Positions 1-8,500 of a DNA stretch of 64,000 nt are shown piece by piece. Below the pieces are notes generated by a model. The model saw only the letters and a list, made by a program, of their open reading frames with translations, had not been told where the DNA came from and did not search any database. The stretch is from NCBI GenBank assembly GCA_963788115.1, contig CAWBFD010000004.1, forward strand, positions 1,116,001-1,180,000, read 5' to 3'. Position 1 is the stretch's first letter. Each line of letters starts with the position of its first letter. The translations under genes and the position numbers were made by a program. The DNA comes from CAWBFD01 sp963788115. Its GTDB lineage: Bacteria > Actinomycetota > Thermoleophilia > Solirubrobacterales > 70-9.

Positions 1-2
1 TC

Positions 3-347
3 GGCATCCTCTGGGCCAGCTTCCACGCCTTCGACGTCCAGGTCCCGCTGGGCGTGGTCATCCAGGGGTTCTTCATCGGCATGGTCGCCAACCTGTTCCC
101 GTTCGCACCCGGCGGAGTCGGGGCCGTCGACGCCGGCCTGATCGGCACCTTCGTCCTCTTCGGCATCCCGAGCAGCGCCGTGTTCCCGGCGATCCTGGTC
201 TACCGGCTGATCGCCTTCTGGCTGCCGATCCCGCCCGGGATCGTGGCCTTTCTCCAGCTGCGCAAAACGGTCGCGAGATGGGAGCGCGAGGGGCGTCCCA
301 TCAGGGACGGAAGGCCGCCCCTTCCGGTACTTCAGAAAGTGAAGTAA
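3..347 (+). CDS. Lysylphosphatidylglycerol synthase TM-region (UPF0104/YbhN-like) protein, C-terminal part
   Basis: The window opens inside this gene, so only about the last 114 residues are visible. They form hydrophobic segments with the loop 'PFAPGGVGAVDAGL' and a final helix around 'AILVYRLIAFWLPI', followed by a basic tail. This Pro-Gly-Gly-Val-Gly loop is typical of the last helices of the UPF0104/AglD/MprF flippase-like family of integral membrane proteins, often linked to lipid or polyprenyl-glycan translocation. The substrate cannot be told from this fragment. The gene ends about 75 bp before trxB, on the same strand. Confidence 0.75.
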   Translation, partial: GILWASFHAFDVQVPLGVVIQGFFIGMVANLFPFAPGGVGAVDAGLIGTFVLFGIPSSAVFPAILVYRLIAFWLPIPPGIVAFLQLRKTVARWEREGRPIRDGRPPLPVLQKVK

Positions 348-421
348 GATATGTACAAGCGCTACGTCGGGTTGACCCGGTAAACAGAGGAGCCCGAGAT
401 CGATCGAGGAGTGAAAGCGGA

Positions 422-1426
422 GTGAGCGAGAAGCCAGTCCACAACGTGATCATCGTCGGCAGCGGCCCTGCCGGCTATACCGCTGCGCTCTACGCATCGC
501 GGGCCAACCTCGATCCGCTCGTGATCGAGGGCTTCCAGTGGGGGGGCCAGCTCCAGACCACGACCGACGTCGAGAACTACCCGGGCTATCCCGGGGGGAT
601 CATGGGCCCCGAGATGATGAGCGAGTTCCGGGCCCAGGCCGGGCGCTTCGGGACCGAGTTCATCACCGACGACGTCACCGAGCTGGACCTCGCAGACGGC
701 GGCATCCAGCGCGTGATCGTCGGCGAGGACGAGTACCTCGCCCGCGCCGTCATCCTCGCGATGGGCGCCGAGCCGAAGCGGCTCGGGATCCCCGGGGAGC
801 TGGAGCTGGGCGGGCGGGGAGTCTCCACCTGCGGCGTCTGCGACGGTGCTTTCTTCAAGGGCGAGAGGGTGGTCGTGATCGGTGGCGGCGACTCCGCGAT
901 GGAGGACTCGATCTTCATCTCGAAGTTCGCCTCGGAGCTCGTGATCGTCCACCGTCGCGACGAGTTCCGGGCCTCGAAGATCATGCTGGAGCGCGCGCGC
1001 GAGCGCGACAACATCTCGTTCAAGACCCCCTACGTGCCGGTCGAGTTCGTCGCCGGGGATGACGGGAAGCTCGTCAGCGTGCGGCTGCAGCACGTCGATA
1101 CCGGCGACGAGGAGGAGCTCGAGGCCGGCGGCGCGTTCGTCGCCATCGGCCACACCCCTCGCTCGGAGCTGGTCACCGGGCAGGTGGACACCGACGACGG
1201 CGGCTACGTCGTCACCCAGCCCGGCTCGACCCGGACCAAGCTGGGCGGCGTGTTCGCCGTCGGCGACCTCGTCGACCACACGTACCGGCAGGCGGTGACC
1301 GCCGCCGGCACCGGATGCATGGGCGCGCTCGATGCCGAGTGGTACCTGCGTGACACGCCGCCATCGCCGGAGGCGCACTGGCGGCGGGGCGGCGAGCCGA
1401 TCGAGATCGCGCCCCAGCTCAGCTGA
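422..1426 (+). CDS. trxB: Thioredoxin-disulfide reductase
   Basis: FAD/NADPH flavoenzyme that reduces thioredoxin in the cytoplasm. From the GTG at 422 it has 334 residues, the usual size. The FAD site is GSGPAG at residues 13-18. The redox-active CxxC (C137-G-V-C140, followed by DGAF) lies just before the NADPH site GGGDSA (154-159). The second FAD motif near the C-terminus reads GGVFAVGDL. The frame is open further upstream, but that extension would overlap the previous gene and adds no family sequence, so the GTG giving MSEKPVHNVIIVG is preferred. No thioredoxin gene is adjacent. Confidence 0.95.
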   Translation: MSEKPVHNVIIVGSGPAGYTAALYASRANLDPLVIEGFQWGGQLQTTTDVENYPGYPGGIMGPEMMSEFRAQAGRFGTEFITDDVTELDLADGGIQRVIVGEDEYLARAVILAMGAEPKRLGIPGELELGGRGVSTCGVCDGAFFKGERVVVIGGGDSAMEDSIFISKFASELVIVHRRDEFRASKIMLERARERDNISFKTPYVPVEFVAGDDGKLVSVRLQHVDTGDEEELEAGGAFVAIGHTPRSELVTGQVDTDDGGYVVTQPGSTRTKLGGVFAVGDLVDHTYRQAVTAAGTGCMGALDAEWYLRDTPPSPEAHWRRGGEPIEIAPQLS

Positions 1427-1439
1427 GTAGACGACCCGC

Positions 1440-2303
1440 CTAGGTCGCGAGCCGCCGGCACGAGCCCGGCAGCGGCTCCACCGTGCCCTTCCGCGGGTGG
1501 ATCTCGAGCCGGAACCCGCGGGAGTTGTTGGCGTCGTTGGTCTCGCGGATCCGGTCCTCGGGATCCGCGGTTGAGATCAGGCAGAACCTTCCCTGGCGGA
1601 TCCCCGTGACGACGATCGACTGCCCCTGAAGCCCGGCGGAGTACGAGTCCGCCCACCCGATCGAGATCCCGTTGGTGCTGGTCGGGCTGCAGCTTGCGAA
1701 GCCCGGTTCGTCGTCCTCGTGCGGGTAGTACCCCGCCTCCGGGGCGCCGGGCAAGTCGGGGGACTCGTCGAAGCCGTCGAGGAGGCAGAACCCGACCTTC
1801 GTCGCCGCTCCGACGAATCTCCCGGCGGGCAGTCGCCTGAGCGTGTACTTGGAGAACCCCTCGAGGTGCCAGTGATCGTGCGCGGGGTGGAACCGCATAC
1901 AGCCGATTTGCTCGGTCGTGGACTCGGTGTCGTCGGCTCGTTCGAAGTACCGGGGCGAATCAGCTCCGGGGTTGTCGAGGAAGACCCGCTGCCAAGCGAA
2001 GCGACCCTCCTCGGGCGGACCGGTGGGGTTGCACTCCGCCGCGGGCCCGTCCCCGGGGAAGATCTCCAACGGCCCCGTGCCCCGGTTGGCCACGGTGTTG
2101 TCGAGCCGCAGTCGGAGCGCGTGATCGCCGGCGTGCTCCAGGTAGGCGTGGGGCGATCCGACGATCATGAGGTCGGGAAGCAGCTCGACCGAGCCGCCCG
2201 AGCGGGCCGGCGCGGCGACGACGAGCGCAGTGATCCCAACGCTCGATGCGACCGCCACCGCGATGGTGGCGACGATGCGGCGGCGAGGCGAGGCAGCGAC
2301 CAT
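1440..2303 (-). CDS. Secreted lysyl oxidase-like protein
   Basis: 287 residues with an N-terminal signal: basic PRRR, then a hydrophobic run to about residue 31 ending near AAPARS. The core carries the copper-ligand motif HDHWHLEGF at residues 142-150, the hallmark of the lysyl oxidase family (copper amine oxidation of lysine side chains). Bacterial members are secreted and their substrates are mostly unknown. Several cysteines (residues 91 and 135 and later) could form disulfides outside the cell. The gene is convergent with trxB with only 13 bp between stops, and divergent from the next gene. Confidence 0.8.
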   Translation of the reverse strand: MVAASPRRRIVATIAVAVASSVGITALVVAAPARSGGSVELLPDLMIVGSPHAYLEHAGDHALRLRLDNTVANRGTGPLEIFPGDGPAAECNPTGPPEEGRFAWQRVFLDNPGADSPRYFERADDTESTTEQIGCMRFHPAHDHWHLEGFSKYTLRRLPAGRFVGAATKVGFCLLDGFDESPDLPGAPEAGYYPHEDDEPGFASCSPTSTNGISIGWADSYSAGLQGQSIVVTGIRQGRFCLISTADPEDRIRETNDANNSRGFRLEIHPRKGTVEPLPGSCRRLAT

Positions 2304-2389
2304 CCCGATTTCCCCAGATGCGGAGGGTACAGCGAGGCGAGAGCCGGTACTAGAGTTCGACTCGAGCGAGCGACGAGGGGAGTGCTGAC

Positions 2390-3520
2390 ATGGCGGTGGT
2401 CGAGGCGCCGAGAGTGAAGCCGGAGGTGGTGGGGCTGAGGCCCTTCCACGAGTTCGTCGAGGCGAACGCGACGTGGCCCCGGGGGGACCGGCCGGCAGCG
2501 ATCCGTGAGGCGGCCGCGGAGTTCCGGGCCCGGTTCGCCACCCCCGAGAACCGCGTCCACGCGGTCCGCACGGTCGACATCGGGTCGGCGGGGTACCCGC
2601 TGCGGTTCGCGTTCGGCGGCGCCGCCAAGGGCCCGAATCCCTACGTCAACATCATCAACCGGCTGCAGGTCGTGCAGTTCGAGGACTTCGATGGGCAGCT
2701 TCGGACGCTCGCCTACGAGCCGACGGTGCCCGCGGGGCCGGCTGAGGCGCCCTTCTACGCCCAACAGATCGAGCGCCTCGGCGAGTTCCTCTCGTACAAG
2801 GTGCTCGCGAAGATCTGGAACCAGCCGGACCAGGCGCTGGCCAAGGCCGGCCTTCGTCCCGAGGACGTCGACTACGTCAGCTTCGACCACCTGCACGTCC
2901 AGGACCTGCGCTTCGTGCTCGGCACAACCGAGCCGATCGAGGGTGAGCAGGCGCCGCGGCCGCCGATGTTCCCGAACGCGACGCTGATCGCTCAGCGAAG
3001 CGAATGGGACACGTTCGCCTCCCTCCACCCGATGCAGTGGGCCTGGTACGTCGAGGACGGGATCAAGGACCTGATCACCGAAAACGTCGTGCTGGTCGAG
3101 GGCGATGTCGAGCTCGGCAAGGGGGTGGCCCTGGTCTCGACCCCGGGCCACACCGACGGCAACCACTCGCTCTGCATCAACACGCCGGACGGCGTCTGGG
3201 TCTCATCTGAGAACGGGGTGGCTGCGGACTCGTGGCATCCCCACCTGTCGAAGATCCCGGGCGTGCGCCGGACCGCCGAGTTCTTCGGCCGCGAGGTGAT
3301 CCTCAACTCGAACACGCTCGAGGACTCGATCGACCAGTACGACTCGATGATCAAGGAGAAGGCGCTCGCCGATCCTCACCAGCGTGACCCTCGATTCCTT
3401 CAGGTGTTCCCGTCGTCGGAGATGGCCGACTGGAGGCGCCAGTGGCCGGTGGTGCCGACGTTCTGGTACGGCGGGATCAACTACGGCGCGGTCGAGCGCG
3501 CGGCCGGGCCGGCCGACTGA
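2390..3520 (+). CDS. Metallo-beta-lactamase-fold hydrolase-like protein
   Basis: 376 residues. A metal-site-like motif H167-L-H169-V-Q-D172 follows a beta-strand 'VDYVSFDHLHV', and a second histidine motif STPGHTDG lies near residue 251, the arrangement seen in metallo-beta-lactamase fold hydrolases. The canonical HxHxDH is not exact, because Asp comes one place early or late and the following residue is Leu. The long N-terminal 150 residues and the 90-residue tail are not explained by the fold. It stands alone between a divergent and a co-directional gene. The substrate is unknown; enzymatic activity is inferred only from the motifs. Confidence 0.65.
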   Translation: MAVVEAPRVKPEVVGLRPFHEFVEANATWPRGDRPAAIREAAAEFRARFATPENRVHAVRTVDIGSAGYPLRFAFGGAAKGPNPYVNIINRLQVVQFEDFDGQLRTLAYEPTVPAGPAEAPFYAQQIERLGEFLSYKVLAKIWNQPDQALAKAGLRPEDVDYVSFDHLHVQDLRFVLGTTEPIEGEQAPRPPMFPNATLIAQRSEWDTFASLHPMQWAWYVEDGIKDLITENVVLVEGDVELGKGVALVSTPGHTDGNHSLCINTPDGVWVSSENGVAADSWHPHLSKIPGVRRTAEFFGREVILNSNTLEDSIDQYDSMIKEKALADPHQRDPRFLQVFPSSEMADWRRQWPVVPTFWYGGINYGAVERAAGPAD

Positions 3521-3578
3521 TAGCCATCATCGGCAGACCTAATAGGCGGATCGGGGGACGGGCTCTAAGCTCGATTGA

Positions 3579-4694
3579 ATGGATCGTCGCGCGTGGTCGC
3601 TGCTCATCGTCCTGGGGGCGATCTGGGGCGCGAGCTACATGTTCATCAAGATCGCCGTCGACGATCTCTCGCCCGGGATGGTCGCGTGGTCGCGAGTCGC
3701 CCTCGCCGCGCTGGTCCTGGTGGCGCTCGCCGCGGCGCGGGACGCGCTCGCCGAAACACTTAAAGGCCACCAGCCTCACCCGTCGCAATCGGGGCTTCGC
3801 CCCTCTGCTCCGGGTCAGAGCACTTGGGGCAGGGTCGGGGTGCTGGCCCTGCTCGGGGCGGTCCAGGTCGCGGGCCCGTTCTTCCTGATCGGGGCCGGTG
3901 AGGAGGAGATCTCCTCGTCGCTCGCCGGGATCCTGGTCACCTCGGCGCCGCTGTTCACCGCGCTGCTTGCGATCTGGGTCGACCACGAGGAACGCTCCCA
4001 GGGCCTGCGCCTGGTGGGCGTCCTGCTCGGAGTCGTCGGCGTCGGGGTGCTGTTGGGGCTCGATCTCGGGGGCTCCGGGAACGAGCTTCTCGGCGGGCTT
4101 GCCATTGTCCTCGCGAGCCTCGGATACGCGGTCGGCGGCTTCCTCGTCAAGCACCGACTCGGGGACGCGCCGCCGATCGGGATCGCCGCCTGGGTGATGG
4201 TCTCGAGCACGATCCTGCTTGCTCCGGTGGCCCTGTTGACGCTGCCGGATGCGGCGCCGGGGCTCGGTCCGGTCGCGGCGGTGGCCGCGCTCGGCGTGCT
4301 CGGCACCGGGATCGCGTTCCTGATCTTCTACGACCTGATCGCCACGATTGGCCCGGCCCGGGCGTTCGTCGTCACGTACCTGGCGCCCGGGTTCGCCGTG
4401 GTCTACGGCGCCACCCTGCTCGACGAGACGATCACGGTCGCCACCATTGCCGGCCTGACCCTGATCCTCGCCGGCTCCTGGTTGGCGGCCGAGGGCCGGT
4501 GGCCGCGGTGGCTTCGGCGGGGGCGCCGGGCGCGGGAGGAGCCCGACTTCACCGGTCGCCTCCAGCCCGCTCCAGCGCCGGCGCCGGCCGGTAACGCTCC
4601 TGGTTCAGCTCATCCGACAGTGCCTCCAGCAGGGAGAGCACCTGCGCATGGCCGATCTCCTCGGCCCACTCGAACGGTCCACGGGGATGATTGA
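3579..4694 (+). CDS. EamA/DMT-family transporter
   Basis: 371 residues with about ten hydrophobic segments in two repeated halves, as in drug/metabolite exporters. The first helix begins WSLLIVLGAIWGASYMFIKI, which is typical of the EamA N-terminus. An unusual hydrophilic insert (about residues 65-85, rich in Pro, Ser and His) separates helices 2 and 3. The last 55 residues are a Pro/Arg-rich tail that overlaps the 3' end of the convergent dehydrogenase gene by 146 bp. The tail may be real or may reflect a lost stop codon. The transported compound is unknown. Confidence 0.85.
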   Translation: MDRRAWSLLIVLGAIWGASYMFIKIAVDDLSPGMVAWSRVALAALVLVALAAARDALAETLKGHQPHPSQSGLRPSAPGQSTWGRVGVLALLGAVQVAGPFFLIGAGEEEISSSLAGILVTSAPLFTALLAIWVDHEERSQGLRLVGVLLGVVGVGVLLGLDLGGSGNELLGGLAIVLASLGYAVGGFLVKHRLGDAPPIGIAAWVMVSSTILLAPVALLTLPDAAPGLGPVAAVAALGVLGTGIAFLIFYDLIATIGPARAFVVTYLAPGFAVVYGATLLDETITVATIAGLTLILAGSWLAAEGRWPRWLRRGRRAREEPDFTGRLQPAPAPAPAGNAPGSAHPTVPPAGRAPAHGRSPRPTRTVHGDD

Positions 4695-5763
4695 GGCCTA
4701 GCCGCATCGCCCGGTCGATGTCCTTTGCCTCGCCGACGCCCTCCTCGAGCGCGAAGTAGGCCTCGTTCACGAGTTGGCAGACGATCCGGTTGACGATCAG
4801 GCCCGGCGTGTCTTCGACCCAGCTTGCCGCCGGCCCGAGCCGCTCGAGCTCGGCGACGCCGGCGGAGGTCGGCCCGCGGTCGGACGCAGGATCCGGGCGA
4901 CTGGCTGCTTGCCCCTCCGCGTAGTCGTAGAAGCCCCTGCCGGACTTGCGTCCCAGCCTGCCCTCGATCACCATCTGCTCCTGGATCCGGTGGGGTCGCC
5001 ACCGTGCCTCGGGGCGCTGGCGGTAGAACGAGCGCGCCACCTCCAGGTTGACGTCGATCCCCACCAGGTCCATCAGCTCGAACGGGCCCATGCGGTAGCC
5101 GCGCTCGCGGAGGGCGCGATCGATCTCCTCATGGCCGGCGATCCCCTCGTCGAGCATGGCGAGGGCCTCCAGCGTGAACGGTCGGTTGCAGCGGTTGACG
5201 ATGAACCCGACCGAGTCGGCGCAGCGCACCGGCTCGCGACCCATCGCCCGTGCGACCTCCATGGCCACTTCCATCGTCATCTCCGACGTGTCCTCGCCGC
5301 GAACGACCTCGACCAACGGCATCAGCGCCGGCGGGTTGAAGAAGTGCATGCCGCAGACCCGTGCCGGTCGCTCGGCCGCCGTTGCGAGCGCGCTGACCGA
5401 GAGCGACGAGGTGTTGGTGGCGAGGATCGCGTCCGGGCCGCACGCCGCCTCCAGCCGTGCGAACAGCTCGCGTTTAAGCGCCAGGTCCTCCGGTGCTGCC
5501 TCGATCACGAGCTCGCAGCCGGCCAGGTCGTCCAGCCGCGGGGTGGCCAGCACGCGCGCCGAGGCGGCCTCCGCGTGCCCGCGCGTCCACCGGCCGCGGT
5601 CCGTTCCCCTGAGCAGGTCGGCACGAAGCCGCGCCTCGCCCGATTCGAGCGCGTCTCCCACCGGGTCGTGAAGCAGCGTCCGGAACCTGCCCAGGCACGC
5701 GACCTGAGCGATTCCGGCGCCCATGGTGCCGGCGCCGACGACACCGACGCTCGTGACATTCAC
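4549..5763 (-). CDS. 3-hydroxyacyl-CoA (3-hydroxybutyryl-CoA) dehydrogenase with two C-terminal domains
   Basis: 404 residues. The N-terminal Rossmann domain has the NAD motif GAGTMGAGI at residues 10-18. The catalytic region includes the signature 'GMHFFNPPALMPLVEVV' and the His-containing turn of 3-hydroxyacyl-CoA dehydrogenases. The helical C-terminal domain is present twice (around residues 195-285 and 320-395), a PaaH-like layout that is longer than the 280-residue single-domain enzymes. It oxidises (S)-3-hydroxyacyl-CoA to 3-ketoacyl-CoA. It is the last gene of a minus-strand beta-oxidation operon, 15 bp after the hydratase stop. Confidence 0.9.
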   Translation of the reverse strand: MNVTSVGVVGAGTMGAGIAQVACLGRFRTLLHDPVGDALESGEARLRADLLRGTDRGRWTRGHAEAASARVLATPRLDDLAGCELVIEAAPEDLALKRELFARLEAACGPDAILATNTSSLSVSALATAAERPARVCGMHFFNPPALMPLVEVVRGEDTSEMTMEVAMEVARAMGREPVRCADSVGFIVNRCNRPFTLEALAMLDEGIAGHEEIDRALRERGYRMGPFELMDLVGIDVNLEVARSFYRQRPEARWRPHRIQEQMVIEGRLGRKSGRGFYDYAEGQAASRPDPASDRGPTSAGVAELERLGPAASWVEDTPGLIVNRIVCQLVNEAYFALEEGVGEAKDIDRAMRLGLNHPRGPFEWAEEIGHAQVLSLLEALSDELNQERYRPAPALERAGGDR

Positions 5764-5778
5764 AGGCGCCTGGCCTGG

Positions 5779-6552
5779 CTATCTCCCCTGGAAACGGGGG
5801 CGGCGCTTCTCGAGGAAGGCACGCATGCCCTCCACCCGGTCCTCGGTGGCCATCGCCAGCTCGTAAAGGCGCCGCTCCTGCTCGAGCCCTGCCCCGAGGC
5901 CCGTCTCCTCGGCCGCGAGGACCGCCTGTTTCGCCAGCCTCGCCGCGAGCGGCGGCCGCGATGCGATTCGCCCCGCCATCTCGAGCGCCGCGTCGAGCCA
6001 CTCCCGCTTGCCGACGACCGCGTTGACGATTCCCAGCTGGTGCGCCTCCCTTGCGTCGAAGCGCCGCCCGGTGAGCACGAGCTCCATCGCCCGCTGCTTC
6101 CCGATCGCCCGCGCCAGTCGCTGCGTGCCGCCGCCTCCCGGGATGATCCCGAGGGTGATCTCCGGCTGGCCGAACTCAGCCGTCTCCGAGGCGATGATCA
6201 GGTCGCAGGCCAGGGCGAGCTCGCAACCACCGCCCAGCGCCCAGCCCGACACGCCCGCCACCATCGGGGTGCGGCACTCGGCGAGCACCCGCCAGAACCT
6301 GGTGGCGGGATGGAACAGAGCCTCGTGGAACTCGCGCTCGGCCATCGCCCCGATGTCGGCGCCCGCGGCGAACACCTCGTCGGAGCCGGCGATGACGATG
6401 CAGCGAATTTCGGGATCGGCGTCGTGCTCGGCGATCGCGCCGCCGAGCAGCGCCATCAACTCGGGCGACAGCGCGTTGCGCGCTTCGGGGCGGTCGAGGC
6501 GAAGGAGCGCGACCTGCGCCTCGACGCTCGTCTTGAGGGGGTCCTCGGTCAT
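5779..6552 (-). CDS. Enoyl-CoA hydratase/isomerase family protein
   Basis: 257 residues, standard crotonase length. Visible family features are RPEARNALS near the start, the oxyanion-hole segment 'FAAGADI' near residue 65, and 'ALGGGCELALACDLIIA' near residue 105, which carries the Gly and Glu of the active site. It should hydrate trans-2-enoyl-CoA to 3-hydroxyacyl-CoA, feeding the downstream dehydrogenase. It overlaps the acyl-CoA dehydrogenase gene by 4 bp, which supports translational coupling. Chain-length preference cannot be judged. Confidence 0.9.
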   Translation of the reverse strand: MTEDPLKTSVEAQVALLRLDRPEARNALSPELMALLGGAIAEHDADPEIRCIVIAGSDEVFAAGADIGAMAEREFHEALFHPATRFWRVLAECRTPMVAGVSGWALGGGCELALACDLIIASETAEFGQPEITLGIIPGGGGTQRLARAIGKQRAMELVLTGRRFDAREAHQLGIVNAVVGKREWLDAALEMAGRIASRPPLAARLAKQAVLAAEETGLGAGLEQERRLYELAMATEDRVEGMRAFLEKRRPRFQGR

Positions 6553-7712
6553 CCGTGGGGGGTCATCGCGTCGACCCCCGTCAGGGCCCGGCCGATGATC
6601 AGCTTCTGGATCTGCGACGTCCCCTCATACAACGTCGTCACCCTCGCGTCTCGCAGGTAGCGCTCGACCGGATGGTCGTCGACGTACCCGGAGCCGCCGT
6701 GGACCTGGATCGCGAGGTTGGCGCACTCGACGGCCGACTCCGTCGCGTACAGCTTCGCGATCGACGTTTCGACGGTCGATGGCTTGCGAGCGTCCTTGAC
6801 CGCGGCCGCTCGGCGCACGAGGAGCCGGGCGGCGTCGGTGCGGACCACGATCTCGGCCAGCATCTCCTGGACCAGCTGGAAGCTCGCGATCGGCACCCCG
6901 AACTGCCGGCGCTGCTTCGCGTACTCGACGGAGGCATCGAGCGAGCCCTGACAGATGCCGACGCAGCCGGCGGCCACCGAGTAGCGCCCCGAGTCGAGCG
7001 CCGACATCGCCACCTTGAACCCCTCGCCGACCTCCCCGAGGAGGGCCTCGTCCCCGACCTCGACCCCGTCGAGCCCGAGCGCCGCGGTGTCAGAGGCGCG
7101 CAGGCCGAGCTTGCCGTGGATCTCCTGCGTGGAGAACCCGTCCGAGCCTGTGGGGACGAGGAAGCATGCGATGCCCCGGTGCCCGCGCTCGGGGTCGGTC
7201 TGGGCGAAGATCAGCGCGACCTCGGCCACGTTGCCGAGCGAGATCCACATCTTCTGCCCGCTGAGCCGCCAGCCGCCGTCGATCTTCTCGGCGCGGGTGC
7301 GAAGCGAGGCGGCATCCGAGCCGGCGTCCGGCTCGGTCAGTCCGAAGCATCCGAACGCCTCGCCCGAGCACAGCGACGGCAGCCAGCGCCGCTTCTGCTC
7401 CTCGCTTCCCCAGCGCTCGATCGACCCGCAGACGAGTGATGTCTGCACCGAGACCACCGTGCGCATCGCGGAGTCGCCGCGGCCGACCTCCTCGACGATC
7501 AGCCCGTAACTCGTGAAGTCGAGGCCCCGGCCGCCGTAGTCCTCGGCGACCGGGGCGCCGAGGTATCCCATGTCGCCCAGGCGGCGGGCGAGCTCGGCGT
7601 CGAACCGCTCCGCCCGGTCGGAATCGCGAGCGCGCGGGACGACCTCGTTGTCGACGAAGTCGCGAGCCGTCTCCTTGATCAGCCGCTGCTCGTCGCTGAG
7701 CTCGAGCGTCAT
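6549..7712 (-). CDS. Acyl-CoA dehydrogenase
   Basis: 387 residues, full length. It shows the FAD/substrate motif 'FGLTEPDAGSDAA', the 'WISLGNVA' strand, the C-terminal dimer/FAD motif 'QVHGGSGYVDDHPVER' and the putative catalytic base Glu363 in 'TLYEGTSQIQ'. This placement matches short/medium-chain enzymes rather than isovaleryl-CoA dehydrogenase. It catalyses the first step of beta-oxidation, passing electrons to ETF; no ETF gene is in the window. It overlaps both neighbours by 4 bp in one operon with thiolase, hydratase and hydroxyacyl-CoA dehydrogenase. Confidence 0.92.
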   Translation of the reverse strand: MTLELSDEQRLIKETARDFVDNEVVPRARDSDRAERFDAELARRLGDMGYLGAPVAEDYGGRGLDFTSYGLIVEEVGRGDSAMRTVVSVQTSLVCGSIERWGSEEQKRRWLPSLCSGEAFGCFGLTEPDAGSDAASLRTRAEKIDGGWRLSGQKMWISLGNVAEVALIFAQTDPERGHRGIACFLVPTGSDGFSTQEIHGKLGLRASDTAALGLDGVEVGDEALLGEVGEGFKVAMSALDSGRYSVAAGCVGICQGSLDASVEYAKQRRQFGVPIASFQLVQEMLAEIVVRTDAARLLVRRAAAVKDARKPSTVETSIAKLYATESAVECANLAIQVHGGSGYVDDHPVERYLRDARVTTLYEGTSQIQKLIIGRALTGVDAMTPHG

Positions 7713-8500
7713 CCGCGGAGCCTATGAGAATCCAGCACTCGCCCAAAGGTCTCTTGGGCCTCGACCGTACGGGGCCCCGGCGCGTCGTACGGGCGCTCGT
7801 CGATCACCGCCACCGCCTGCACCTCGCGTGTGGTGGAGGCCAGGAATGCCTCGCTCGCGCCCTCGAGATCCGCCAGGTCGAACCGGCCCTCCTCGACCTC
7901 CAGCTCGCGCACCAGCTGTGCCCGGGTGATCGAGTCGAGGATCGCGCAGTCGAGCGACGGGGTGCGCAGCGTCCCCTCGGCCGACGCCCAGAAGATCGAC
8001 GAGGTCGGCGCCTCGAGCACGACCCCATCGGGGCGGACCAGGAGCGCCTCGTCGGCGCCACGCGACTGCGCGATCCGGCTCGCCTGCATGTTCGCTGCAT
8101 AGCTGAGCGACTTCACCCCGTCGAGGATCACGGTGGTCGAGTAGGTGACCGTCGCGAGACGAATCGTCGGCGCCTGCACCGGTAGCTCCTCGGTCATCGC
8201 CAGGCGCCGGCCGCCGCGGGTGAGGACGATCCGGAGCTGTCCGTCGCCGTCGCCGAACTCCTTCAGGAGCGCCGCCACCTCCCGCTCCAGGGGGGCGCGC
8301 TGGACGGGCAGCTCGATCGACGCGGCGGAGCGCTCGATCCGGTCTAGGTGCTCGGCGAGGGCGAACGGGCGCCCGCGGTAGAGCCGAATCACCTCGAACA
8401 CCCCGTCGCCGCGATAGATCCCGTCGTCGAGCAGCGGCACGCTGGCGTCGGCGGTCGCCGAGATGCGCCCGTCGACGCTGGCCAGCTCCGGGACGCTCAT
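7709..8500 (-). CDS. Class-IV PLP aminotransferase (branched-chain aminotransferase / aminodeoxychorismate lyase family)
   Basis: 263 residues from the ATG giving MSVPELASVDG, which overlaps the thiolase stop as ATGA. Fold-type IV features are an early 'DDGIYRGDGVFEVIRLYRG' (the arginine/phosphate-side loop), a central lysine in 'VKSLSYAANM', and 'DEALLVRPDGVVLEAPTSSIFW'. The family includes BCAT, D-amino-acid transaminase and PabC, and the sequence alone does not separate them. It sits inside a beta-oxidation operon, which could suggest branched-chain amino-acid breakdown, but that is an inference. Confidence 0.85.
   Translation of the reverse strand: MSVPELASVDGRISATADASVPLLDDGIYRGDGVFEVIRLYRGRPFALAEHLDRIERSAASIELPVQRAPLEREVAALLKEFGDGDGQLRIVLTRGGRRLAMTEELPVQAPTIRLATVTYSTTVILDGVKSLSYAANMQASRIAQSRGADEALLVRPDGVVLEAPTSSIFWASAEGTLRTPSLDCAILDSITRAQLVRELEVEEGRFDLADLEGASEAFLASTTREVQAVAVIDERPYDAPGPRTVEAQETFGRVLDSHRLRG

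Noticed and set aside
4549..4694. The overlap of the EamA gene with the dehydrogenase gene as a meaningful antisense pair.
   Set aside because: The overlapping part is a low-complexity tail that may only reflect the absence of stops in GC-rich DNA.
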